Below the pieces are notes generated by a model, which had not been told where the DNA came from, did not search any database, and was given only the letters and a program-made list of their open reading frames with translations. Both the position numbers and the translations under genes were made by a program. DNA of 64,000 bases, from NCBI GenBank assembly GCA_963826035.1, contig CAWGVZ010000015.1, positions 1,116,001 to 1,180,000 on the forward strand, given 5' to 3'. The stretch is from Actinophytocola sp963826035. GTDB lineage: Bacteria > Actinomycetota > Actinomycetes > Mycobacteriales > Pseudonocardiaceae. Below are positions 26,490-34,830 of this stretch, piece by piece (within the stretch, counting starts at the first letter, position 1; the number at the start of each line of letters is the position of its first letter).

Positions 26490-26654
26490 TACTACAGGGA
26501 CAGAACCGGACGCGACCTGCGACGATGCTGCGCGAGAGTCTCGGCGCGTCTCGATGCACCGAACGCGTTCGGTGCGCTGAGCGCACCAAAAGCGTCGTTC
26601 GGTGCACGAAGCCCGCCCCGACTTGCCTTGTTGATCTGGCCCTGTAGTACTAGT
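26485..26654. mobile_element. MITE-like element with perfect 15-bp terminal inverted repeats
   Basis: ACTAGTACTACAGGG (26485-26499) and CCCTGTAGTACTAGT (26640-26654) are perfect inverted repeats bounding 140 bases with no gene. Inside are further palindromes: GCACCGAACGCGTTCGGTGC around 26560-26579, then GGTGCGCTGAGCGCACC. The structure is that of a small non-autonomous element or a conserved interspersed repeat. I believe similar repeats occur widely in Pseudonocardiales, but this is memory and not a search. The left end supplies the stop codon of the secreted-protein gene. No clear target-site duplication was found beside the ends. Confidence 0.6.
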
Positions 26655-26680
26655 CCCACCTCGATGCTGCGGCACGCAGT

Positions 26681-26723
26681 GCACGGTGGATGCCGATCGG
26701 CACTCAATCGGCATCCACCGTGC
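26681..26723. terminator. 17-bp perfect stem-loop
   Basis: GCACGGTGGATGCCGAT (26681-26697) pairs with ATCGGCATCCACCGTGC (26707-26723) across a 9-base loop. It lies between the MITE-like element and the 3' end of a broken minus-strand gene. It could be a two-way terminator or part of a mobile repeat. There is no T tract. Confidence 0.5.
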
Positions 26724-26743
26724 CGGGATGCATTGAACGGATT

Positions 26744-27530
26744 TCATCCAGGTCTGGATGTATTGAGGGTTGGCTTTGATGTAGGCGACGACGGAGAAGT
26801 ACTGCTGGCCCACAGGTCGCAGTGCCGGGTCCTCGGCCAGCTCGACGTGCCGGTCGCCCAGAGGGTGGCCAGGCGGGCCCAGTACTGCGGCGAGGATGCC
26901 GCCCATGTTGGCCAGCACCGCGCCGAGATCCCGGACCGCCTGAAGGTCCGAGGTATCCACTCGGCCAGTTGCCCGATCTCATGCGTCTGCGCGATGAAGT
27001 CGGCGAACCGGTACGCGGCGCTGGCCGCGCCTCGGGCCATCTCTGCGAGCACCTCGGCGCCCACCACACCGATGTCCCGGAACGCGAAGAGCAACGGCTT
27101 CAGCTCACCGCCGAGGTCCGCGGTGGCCAGCGATGTCGAGTCCAAGAACGCCTCGACGTCGGGCATGGCCTGCTCTTCGATCACCAGGTCGCAGAACATC
27201 TCGGTGTGCCTGCCTGCAGAGACGCGATTCCGCCGGTCGCGACGCTGGTGGGCGACCCACTGCCCGACGACCTGGTCGCGGGGTGGCGCCGCTCGTGCGG
27301 GACGACCAGTTTCCTCGCAGGGCGCCTGCTGACCGGGTTCGCCCCGTACTCGATCGACGAGGCGATCGAGTGCCGCACGATGATGCCGAGGATCGCCGGG
27401 TGCGAGTCGGACCTGGCGGCCGAACCTGCCGGATCCCGGCGGCACCTCCCTCCGGTTCGAGACCGCGCCGCCGGGGCAGTCGGACTGCGACAGATCGTGA
27501 TGTCGCTCAACCGCCCGGTGGTCCCGCACA
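26744..27530 (-). pseudogene. Unrecognised gene with frame breaks
   Basis: Joined frames give, in order, PAILGIIVRHSIASSIEYGA, then MFCDLVIEEQAMPDVEAFLD, LGGELKPLLFAFRDIGVVGA, EVLAEMARGAASAAYRFADF, and after a shift near 26960 DLQAVRDLGAVLANMGGILA and GQQYFSVVAYIKANPQYIQT. The helical, alanine-rich character and the smooth transitions between frames suggest one protein of about 260 residues. I do not recognise the family. No neighbour on this strand helps. Breaks are near 27200 and 26960. Confidence 0.45.
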
Positions 27531-27705
27531 AGCGGCAGGTCGGCCGCTCGACGCTCGTGGTCGGCCCGACGCGCGCCGTGTGGACCTTCGGGCGATAGCT
27601 ACCGTTACATCCAATGGCTGACTGTCACTAGGCTCATTGTGTGCTATTTGGGGGCGTTTCACCGGATCGATGGCTTGTGTGAACTTGGTGTCGTACAACA
27701 ACGGC

Positions 27706-29211
27706 ATGTCCCTGCGAAGAAGAACGTTCCTGATTGGCGGACTCGCCGGTACCGGAGCGGGGCTCGTGGCCTTCGGGTCGGCCGGCGCCGCGGCGGCGGC
27801 TTACCCCTTCATGCTCGGTGTCGCGTCGGGAGAACCGTCCGCCGACGGCTTCGTTCTCTGGACCCGACTCGCGCCGAACCCGTTGGCATCCGACGGATTC
27901 GGCGGCATGCCCGACGCACCCGTTGCGGTCGAGTGGCAGGTCGTCTCCGACCAGAACTTCGGCACCGTCGTGGCGTCCGGCACGACCAGCGCGGTGCGGG
28001 CCGCCGCACACAGCGTGCACATCGGGGTCACGGGCCTCCCCGCCGGGCGCGAGTACTGGTACCGCTTCCGCGCGAACGGCCATATCTCACAGGTCGGCCG
28101 CACCCGCACCGCGCCCGCGGTAGGCACCAGCCCGACACTGACGATGCTCTTCGCGTCGTGCTCGCACTTCGCCTCCGGCTACTACACCGCCTACCGGCGG
28201 ATGGCCGAGGAGTACCCGGACCTGATCCTGCACCTCGGCGACTACATCTACGAAAGTGGCGCGGCCGATGTGCGTGCCCACGCGCCCGCCAGGGAGATCA
28301 CCAGCCTGGCCGACTACCGGATCCGGCACGCGCAGTACAAGTCCGATGTGGACCTTCAGGCCGCGCATCAGGTGGCGCCCTGGGTGGTCGTGTGGGACGA
28401 CCACGAGGTCGAGGACAACTACGCCAACCTGATACGCGGCAACCCGGACCCGGCGGGCGACTTCCGCGTCCGGCGGGCGGCGGCCTACCAGGCCTACTAC
28501 GAACACATGCCGCTGCGCTCGGCACAGGCGCCCGTCGGCGAGAACCTCCAGTTATACCGGCGTTTGCGGTGGGGCAGCCTCGCCACGTTCCACATGCTCG
28601 ACACCCGCCAGTACCGCATGGACCAGGCGTGCGGCGACGGCACGAAGGACTGCCCGGAGGCCGACGACCCGGCACGCACCATCACCGGCAAGACCCAGGA
28701 GGACTGGCTGCTCGCCGGTATGGGGCAGCGGCTCGCCACCTGGGACCTGATCGGGCAGCAGGTGTTCTTCGCGCAACGTCTCACCTCGACCGGCAACAGG
28801 AGCATGGACTCCTGGGACGGCTACAACGCCAACCGCAAGCGGATCCAGGACGGCTGGCAGGCACGCGGCAACACCAGCACCGTCGTGCTGACCGGTGACG
28901 TGCACAAGCACTGGGCGAACAACATCATGAACAACTACACGACCCAGGACAAGGTGATCGGCACCGAGCTGATTACCACGTCCATCACCTCCGGCGGCGA
29001 CGGCGACCCCGCCGACGACGGCACGTTGCCGGTGAACCCGCACATCTTGTTCAACAAGCACCTGCGCGGCTACGTCCGCACGGTCACCCGCCCGACCCAG
29101 ATGAGCGTCGACTTCCGGGTGCTCGACAGGGTCACAGCGCGGGACTACCCGGTGAAGACCGCGAAGAGCTACGTCATCCAGGCCGGCAACCCCGGCCTCC
29201 AGAATCCCTGA
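27706..29211 (+). CDS. phoD: Alkaline phosphatase D family, Tat-exported
   Basis: The 501-residue protein begins at ATG 27706 with a twin-arginine signal (SLRRRTFLIGG then an alanine-rich core). The N-terminal PhoD domain follows (FMLGVASGEPSADGFVLWTR) and then the metallophosphatase domain: LFASCSHF, LILHLGDYIYES, WDDHEVEDNY and TGDVHKHW carry the metal-binding Asp, His and Asn ligands. PhoD enzymes hydrolyse phosphate mono- and diesters outside the cell, using calcium and iron. The longer upstream frame from 27637 is excluded by the Tat motif. It is followed 9 bases later by a secreted repeat protein, so the two are likely cotranscribed. Confidence 0.93.
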   Translation: MSLRRRTFLIGGLAGTGAGLVAFGSAGAAAAAYPFMLGVASGEPSADGFVLWTRLAPNPLASDGFGGMPDAPVAVEWQVVSDQNFGTVVASGTTSAVRAAAHSVHIGVTGLPAGREYWYRFRANGHISQVGRTRTAPAVGTSPTLTMLFASCSHFASGYYTAYRRMAEEYPDLILHLGDYIYESGAADVRAHAPAREITSLADYRIRHAQYKSDVDLQAAHQVAPWVVVWDDHEVEDNYANLIRGNPDPAGDFRVRRAAAYQAYYEHMPLRSAQAPVGENLQLYRRLRWGSLATFHMLDTRQYRMDQACGDGTKDCPEADDPARTITGKTQEDWLLAGMGQRLATWDLIGQQVFFAQRLTSTGNRSMDSWDGYNANRKRIQDGWQARGNTSTVVLTGDVHKHWANNIMNNYTTQDKVIGTELITTSITSGGDGDPADDGTLPVNPHILFNKHLRGYVRTVTRPTQMSVDFRVLDRVTARDYPVKTAKSYVIQAGNPGLQNP

Positions 29212-29220
29212 ACGGACGCC

Positions 29221-30432
29221 ATGAGACGCACCATCCTGACGGCGCTTTCGGCGGCGAGCATGCTGGGGCTGCTCGTCGCGCACGTCCCGGCCGCGACGGC
29301 CGACGGCACACTCACGTGGGCCACCGTGAACACCACGACCACCGGCGACCAGGACAACTCCTCGGTCGCGTCCTCGCGGGGCGGCTACACGGCCGTCGTG
29401 TGGGAGGACGACCGCGACGCCACCAACCCCAACGACAGTGTGCACACCGAGGTTTTCGTACGCCTGTACCGGGACGGCACCTCGGTGTACGAGAAGCAGG
29501 TCTCCACCGGCGGCACCGGCAACTGGCGGCACGTACAGCCCGATGTCGCGGTCTGGCCGAACGGCAGTGTCGTCGTCGTGTGGGCCGACGACACGGACGG
29601 CAACGGGTACAACCAGATCCGGGTACGGACCTTCAACGCCGCGGGCACCGACACCGGTTCGGCCACCGCCAACGGCGTCGGGACCGGGCAACAGGTCTAC
29701 CCTGAGGTGGCCGTGGACCCGGACGGGTCCGCGTTCGCGGTCGTGTTCGAGGACGACCAGGACACCACGGCGCCGACGGTCCGGGTGTCCGGGTTCGCGT
29801 CGATCACGTCGAAGACCTACGAGAAGCAGGTGCACGCCACCGGCGGTACCAACAGACACCCCGACGTCGCGATGGGCGCCGCGGGCAACGCGATCGTGGT
29901 GTGGGACGAGGACGTCGACGGCAACGGCTTCTACAACGTCGGCCTGGCAAGCTTCACGAACACCGGCGCGGCGAAGATCGCGGTGCGGGCGGCCAACGAG
30001 GCGACCGGCGGGCAACAGACCAACGCGACTGTGGCAGCCAACTTCAACGGTGACTTCGTCGCGGGCTGGGAGACCGACCACATCGGCACCGACCAGATGG
30101 GCGTGCGGTCGTTCACCGCAACCGGCGCAGGCCCCGCCGAGGCGTTCCTGCCCGGCAACGACCCGCAGGTGGGCATCGACGACCAGCGTTACGCCGTCGC
30201 CTACTGGACGGTCGGCGAGGATGTGTACGTCCAGGGCCTCAACCCGGACGGCACCACCAACGGCCGCCAGCCCAGGATCCGCGCCAACACGGTGACCGAG
30301 GGCAGGCAGAGCCAGCCCGCCCTGACTGTCGACCCCTTCGGCCGCATCACCATGACCTACAGCGACGACAGCGACGGCAACGACTTCGACGAAATCCGCA
30401 TGGGCACCGGCCTGAACAACTCCACCTGGTGA
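29221..30432 (+). CDS. Secreted repeat protein with Asp-rich loops, possible beta-propeller
   Basis: The 403-residue protein has a signal peptide ending near AATA. It then carries a series of about 45-65-residue repeats, each with a strand ending V-V-W followed by an acidic loop: AVVWEDDRDATNP, VVVVWADDTDGNGYNQ, FAVVFEDDQDT, AIVVWDEDVDGNGFYN and MTYSDDSDGNDFDEI. The D-x-D-x-N/D-G loops look like calcium sites, and the strand pattern suits a beta-propeller. No enzyme motif is seen. Its start lies 9 bases after phoD, suggesting a shared message and perhaps a calcium-dependent partner for an extracellular phosphatase. Confidence 0.75.
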   Translation: MRRTILTALSAASMLGLLVAHVPAATADGTLTWATVNTTTTGDQDNSSVASSRGGYTAVVWEDDRDATNPNDSVHTEVFVRLYRDGTSVYEKQVSTGGTGNWRHVQPDVAVWPNGSVVVVWADDTDGNGYNQIRVRTFNAAGTDTGSATANGVGTGQQVYPEVAVDPDGSAFAVVFEDDQDTTAPTVRVSGFASITSKTYEKQVHATGGTNRHPDVAMGAAGNAIVVWDEDVDGNGFYNVGLASFTNTGAAKIAVRAANEATGGQQTNATVAANFNGDFVAGWETDHIGTDQMGVRSFTATGAGPAEAFLPGNDPQVGIDDQRYAVAYWTVGEDVYVQGLNPDGTTNGRQPRIRANTVTEGRQSQPALTVDPFGRITMTYSDDSDGNDFDEIRMGTGLNNSTW

Positions 30433-30438
30433 CCTGCC

Positions 30439-30470
30439 GTGGAGGGCGCCTCTTCGGGGGCGCCCTCCAC
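30439..30470 (+). terminator. Stem-loop terminator after the phoD operon
   Basis: A 12-bp perfect stem, GTGGAGGGCGCC with GGCGCCCTCCAC, encloses an 8-base loop and begins 6 bases after the stop of the secreted repeat gene. The U tract is absent, as is usual in high-GC actinobacteria. Confidence 0.75.
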
Positions 30471-30475
30471 CTGTG

Positions 30476-30681
30476 TTCGGCAGGTGCCGCCCGGGGGTGA
30501 TGCACAGGGTCGCCGCCTCCCACAGCCGGTCCGCGTCGGCGAGGGACTCGGCGGCCGCCCATACGGCAGCCGCGTCCACGGCAACATCCCCAGCGGCGTG
30601 CTGGATCGACGCCCACACCCGATCCGCGGCGGTACGCGGGTCGTCGCCGGCGATGCCGGTCAGCTGGGCGGCAGCGGCCAC
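30476..30681 (-). pseudogene. Fragment of an unrecognised gene
   Basis: From GTG 30681 the minus strand reads VAAAAQLTGIAGDDPRTAAD and RVWASIQHAAGDVAVDAAAV then WAAAESLADADRLWEAATLC. This is a coherent, helical, alanine-rich sequence that ends at the terminator of the phoD operon. Beyond that the same frame only mirrors the repeat gene. It looks like an N-terminally incomplete or truncated piece of a larger protein. I cannot name the family. Confidence 0.35.
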
Positions 30682-30747
30682 CGGCAGGGTTCCTACCGTG
30701 TGTAATCAGATCGGCCGAGAACAGCTTCAGTAAAGTTGACCACCAGG

Positions 30748-31806
30748 TCAGGCTGGTAGTTGGCGCGATCCTCCACGCCGAGCACGGGTCTCGTTTCTGG
30801 TGCTGCCTCGGGTTACGAGTGAGACGGTGCTGACGATGTGTTCCGGGGCGGCGTTCTCGTCCGTGAGCTGTCGGCGCAGCAAACGCAGCGCTTCGGCCAC
30901 CATTGTCGGGCGGTCGGGGTCGATGGTCGTCAGACCGGGGGCGAGGTGCTGAGAGATATCGAGGTTGTCGAACCCGACAAGCTGGATGTCATCCGGTACG
31001 CGCACCCCGGCATCGTGGAGGCCGGCCAGGGCGCCGATCGCCACCTCGTCGGTGACGGCGAAGATGCCGTCGATCTTCAGTCCAGCGGCCAGCGCATCAG
31101 CGATCGTGGCTCGTGCCTCCGCGATCGAGTAGTCGTGGAGTGGAATCACGAGGTCAGGGCGGGGATCCAGACCCGCGTCGGCGAGCGCGCGGGACCAGCC
31201 GTTCGCGCGATGGGTCGCCATCTCCGGACGAGGTGCGGTGAGTTTGCCGCCCAGCACCGCGATTCGTCCTGCGCCGCAGGTGATCAGGTACTCGGTGGCC
31301 AGTCGCGCTCCGGCGAAGTTGTTCATTTGGATGCGGTGGTAGCGGTCTGGCACGTCCTGCTCGCCGAGCAGCACGATCGGCAGGTCCGGGTGGATCCGAT
31401 CGAGGTCGGCCATGTCCAGTCCGACAGCGCCGAGCAGAACGCCGTCATACTGCTGGAGCCGGGCGAGCGAGAGCGCGGAGAGCTCGCGTTCACGGTTCGC
31501 GCCCGACTGTTCGACGACGAGGTGCATGCGGTCTGCCGCCAGTGCGTCCGAGATCAGGGACGCCAACTCGCCGTAGTAGTGCAGGTCGAATTTCGGCACG
31601 ATCAGGCCGACCGTGCCGGTCCGCCCCGATCGAAGGCGCCGGGCGGTCAGGTTGACCTCGTAGCCGAGCCGGTCGACGACGTCGAGTACGTGCAGTCGAG
31701 TGTCGGCCCCGACGTTCGACCGGTCGTTGAGCACGTTCGACACGGTCATCACCGACACGCCGGCTTCACGTGCCACTTCGCTCATCGTGACGGTGCGTCG
31801 TCTCAT
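30748..31806 (-). CDS. LacI family transcriptional regulator
   Basis: From ATG 31806 it has 352 residues (GTG 31815 is an alternative with poorer spacing). The DNA-binding head TMSEVAREAGVSVMTVSNVL with the hinge RRLRSGRTGTVGLIVP is followed by a periplasmic-binding-protein-like sugar domain (GVLLGAVGLDMADLDRIHP, VFAVTDEVAIGAL-type segment, VGFDNLDISQHLAPGLTTID). It is divergent from a GH51 arabinofuranosidase and a sugar-binding lipoprotein, so it most likely represses their use until an arabinose-containing sugar binds. Confidence 0.92.
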   Translation of the reverse strand: MRRRTVTMSEVAREAGVSVMTVSNVLNDRSNVGADTRLHVLDVVDRLGYEVNLTARRLRSGRTGTVGLIVPKFDLHYYGELASLISDALAADRMHLVVEQSGANRERELSALSLARLQQYDGVLLGAVGLDMADLDRIHPDLPIVLLGEQDVPDRYHRIQMNNFAGARLATEYLITCGAGRIAVLGGKLTAPRPEMATHRANGWSRALADAGLDPRPDLVIPLHDYSIAEARATIADALAAGLKIDGIFAVTDEVAIGALAGLHDAGVRVPDDIQLVGFDNLDISQHLAPGLTTIDPDRPTMVAEALRLLRRQLTDENAAPEHIVSTVSLVTRGSTRNETRARRGGSRQLPA

Positions 31807-31939
31807 AGTGGTCACTCTCTCAGCCCGGGTGTATCGGTGTAAGTCGATCAGTCACGAAACGGCGACGATGCGCCGTGTCCGACTTGACGGCGGGGTGCCG
31901 AGTCGTAACTCTTTCCGGTCGAAGTGTAACGATAAACTA

Positions 31940-31950
31940 CGAAACTTTCG
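31940..31950. promoter_or_regulatory. Candidate LacI-type operator
   Basis: CGAAACTTTCG is a perfect palindrome around a central C, in the 181-base gap between the lacI-type gene and the GH51 gene, 38 bases before the latter's ATG. LacI-family operators usually have this symmetric form. Inferred from position and symmetry. Confidence 0.45.
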
Positions 31951-31987
31951 CAGTTCAACGCGGCGGACCGTCATACCGGAAGGCGAC

Positions 31988-33508
31988 ATGACGACTACGG
32001 CGATCATCAATCTGGACTTGCCTGGTCCGGTCATCTCCCGGCATGTGTACGGCCAGTTCGCCGAGCACCTGGGCAGGTGCATCTACGGCGGGTTCTGGGT
32101 GGGCGAGGACGGAGGAGTTCCGAACGTCCGCGGCATCCGCGCGGACGTCGTCGAGGCGCTGCGGGCACTGCGGATCCCGAACCTGCGGTGGCCAGGGGGT
32201 TGCTTCGGCGATACCTACCACTGGCGCGACGGCGTCGGGTCGCGCGAGCAGCGGCCGCGGATGGTGAACAGCCATTGGGGTGACGTCGTCGAGGACAACT
32301 CCTTCGGAACCCACGAGTTCCTCGATCTCTGTGAGCTGTTGGGCGCACAGCCGTACGTGTCGGGCAATGTCGGCTCCGGTTCGGTGCGGGAGATGGCCGA
32401 GTGGGTCGAATACCTCACCCGTGCCGACGACTCGCCGATGGCCGCGTTGCGCCGGGCACACGGGCGGGACGAGCCGTGGCGCGTCCCGTTCTGGGGAATC
32501 GGCAACGAGGCCTGGGGGTGTGGCGGCAACATGCGGGCCGAGCAGTACGCGTCCCTGGCCCGCCACTACTCGACGTTCGTGCGTGACCAGGGCGACAACG
32601 AGGTCTACCGGATCGCCGTCGGCCCGAGCGACTCCGACTACGCGTGGACCGAGACCATGATGCGCTCGTTCGATGATCTGGCTGCCGACCCGGCCGCGCC
32701 GGCGGCTCCGTTCCAGGCGCTGTCGTTGCATTACTACACGATGACCGGTTCCTGGTCGGACAAGGGCGCGGCGACCCGCTTCACCGACGACGAATGGTAC
32801 GTCGCGTTGTCCCGCGCCTCGCTCATGGAGGAGTACCTCACTCGGCACAGCACCGTGATGGACCGCTACGACCCGCACCGCAAGGTCGGGCTCGTGGTCG
32901 ACGAATGGGGCACCTGGTGGAACGTTGAGCCAGGCACCGAGCCGGGGTTCCTCTATCAGCAGAACACGTTGCGCGATGCCTTGGTGGCCGCAGTACATTT
33001 CGACGCTTTTCACCGGCACGCCGACCGGGTGGTCATGGCCAACATCGCCCAGACGATCAACGTGCTTCAGGCGATGCTGCTCACCGACCCGGATTCCGGC
33101 GTGCTCGTGCGGACGCCCACGTACCACGTGTTCGAGATGAGCACGGGCCACCATGACGCGGCGTCGTTGGACGTCCACCTGCGTGATGTTCCGACCGTCG
33201 AGTCGGACGGGCGAGAGCTCGGCCTCGTCTCGGTCACGGCCTCGACCCAAGACGACAGTGCGCTCGTCTCGCTGGCCAATCTGGATATCGGCTCCTCCGC
33301 CGAGGTCGTGCTCGACCTGCGCGGGCGCACCGCGCGGTGTCGCGGCGCGCGGATCCTCACCGCGCCGACGCCCGCGTCGCACAACACCCCGCGAACTCCG
33401 TCCGCCGTGGCACCTGCCGCGTTCGACGGTGTACGCGAGCATCCGCGCGGCCTGCTCGTCGAGTTGCCGCCGCACTCCTACCTCACAGCTGAGCTCCAGC
33501 TCACCTGA
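31988..33508 (+). CDS. GH51 alpha-L-arabinofuranosidase
   Basis: At 506 residues it matches the normal size for intracellular GH51 enzymes and has no signal peptide. The (beta/alpha)8 domain includes ISRHVYGQFAEHLGRCIYGG, LRWPGGCFGDTYHW, the acid/base glutamate in GIGNEAWG (Glu174) and the nucleophile in VVDEWGTWW (Glu306). The C-terminal beta domain ends LPPHSYLTAEL. It releases arabinofuranose from arabino-oligosaccharides in the cytosol. Gene order with a LacI regulator and an ABC sugar-binding protein defines an arabinoside uptake and use locus. Confidence 0.94.
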   Translation: MTTTAIINLDLPGPVISRHVYGQFAEHLGRCIYGGFWVGEDGGVPNVRGIRADVVEALRALRIPNLRWPGGCFGDTYHWRDGVGSREQRPRMVNSHWGDVVEDNSFGTHEFLDLCELLGAQPYVSGNVGSGSVREMAEWVEYLTRADDSPMAALRRAHGRDEPWRVPFWGIGNEAWGCGGNMRAEQYASLARHYSTFVRDQGDNEVYRIAVGPSDSDYAWTETMMRSFDDLAADPAAPAAPFQALSLHYYTMTGSWSDKGAATRFTDDEWYVALSRASLMEEYLTRHSTVMDRYDPHRKVGLVVDEWGTWWNVEPGTEPGFLYQQNTLRDALVAAVHFDAFHRHADRVVMANIAQTINVLQAMLLTDPDSGVLVRTPTYHVFEMSTGHHDAASLDVHLRDVPTVESDGRELGLVSVTASTQDDSALVSLANLDIGSSAEVVLDLRGRTARCRGARILTAPTPASHNTPRTPSAVAPAAFDGVREHPRGLLVELPPHSYLTAELQLT

Positions 33509-33561
33509 CGCGCCGCGATGCGGCACCGATACCGAACATCGGCCAACCAAGGGAGTTGTCA

Positions 33562-34830
33562 ATGAAGACACGCAGATACCGGTCCAGGGCGCTGGGCGTT
33601 CTGGCGGGCACGATGGCGACAGCCCTCGCGCTGTCGGCCTGTTCGGCAGGTCCGGAAGCAAGCGATTACCAGGAAGGCGATCCGTACACCCTCACCGTCT
33701 GGACCAACTACACCGGCGAGACCGGCCTGGCCTGGTTCGACAGCGTGGCCAAGGAGTTCGAGGCCGCGCACGAGAACGTCACGGTCAAGGCTCAGCACAT
33801 CCAGAACGAAGAGTTGGACGGAAAGCTCCAGACGGCGCTGAACTCCGGTGACGCACCGGACATCTTCCTGCAGCGCGGCGGCGGCAAGATGCGGGACATG
33901 GCCGAGGCGAAACAGCTCCTCGATCTCACCGGCAGCACGGTCGACTCTCCCGAACTGCGCGAAAAGCTCGGCGACGCGCCGTACGAAACGCTCACCGTCG
34001 ACGGCAAGCTGCTGGGCGCGCCCCAGCTGGTGCAGCCCGGTGGTATCTGGTACAGCAAGGATCTGTTCACCACGGCAGGCATCACCGAGATCCCGAAGAC
34101 GGTCGACGACCTGGCCGACGCGATCGACAAGCTCAAGGGCGCCGGCATCACCCCGATCGCGCTCGGTGGCAAGGACGCCTGGCCCGCCGCCCACTGGTAC
34201 TACTTCTTCGCGCTACGCGAGTGCTCGGCGGACACCCTCGAGGCGACGAACGACTCGCTGGACTTCTCCGACCCGTGCTACGAGAAGGCGGCCAAGGACG
34301 TCGTCGACCTGACTGCCCTCGAGCCGTTCAACGAAGGCTTCCTGAACACGTCCGCGCAGCAGGGTGCCAGCAGTTCGGCGGGCCTGCTCGCCAACCACGA
34401 GGCGGCCATGGAGCTGATGGGCAACTGGGAGCCCGGCGTCGTCAAGGACCTCACTCCGGACAAGCAACCGCTTCCCGACCTGGGTTGGTTCCCGTTCCCG
34501 CAGGTGGCGTCCGGCCAGGGTGACGCGACCGCGCTCATGGGCGGCAAGGGCGGCTTCTCCTGCTCGGCCGGTGCGCCGAAGGAGCTGTGCGGGGAGTTCC
34601 TCGCGCTGATGAACTCGGAGCAGAACCAGGAGAGCTTCTACACCGCGTTCGGTTCGATACCGCTGCACGTCGACGCCCAGGACGTGGTGAAGAACGACTA
34701 CGACAAGCAGATGATCGAAGCCCTCAACGAGGCGACCTACGTGTCGGACTTCCTGGACACCAACTATGGCCAGAAGGTCGGCACCGTGCTGAACCAGTCG
34801 GTCGTGGAGCTGCTGACGGGGGCGACGGAT
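33562..34830 (+). CDS. ABC sugar-binding lipoprotein, truncated at 3' end by a junction
   Basis: From ATG 33562 (GGGAGT upstream) there is a lipoprotein signal (basic start, LALSACSAG lipobox) and a type-1 extracellular solute-binding domain (YTLTVWTNYTGETGLAWFDS, SGDAPDIFLQRGGGKMRDMA, GAPQLVQPGGIWYSKDLF). About 423 residues are recognisable, near the normal length, ending VVELLTGATDPA. The frame then runs straight into an unrelated metalloprotease, so the stop codon and last residues are missing. The expected MalF/MalG-type permease genes do not follow. It would bind arabinose-type oligosaccharides outside the membrane. Confidence 0.85.

Noticed and set aside
28552..30681. 709-residue minus-strand frame
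   Set aside because: Only the first 68 residues (30476-30681) look like coding sequence; the rest mirrors phoD and its repeat partner.
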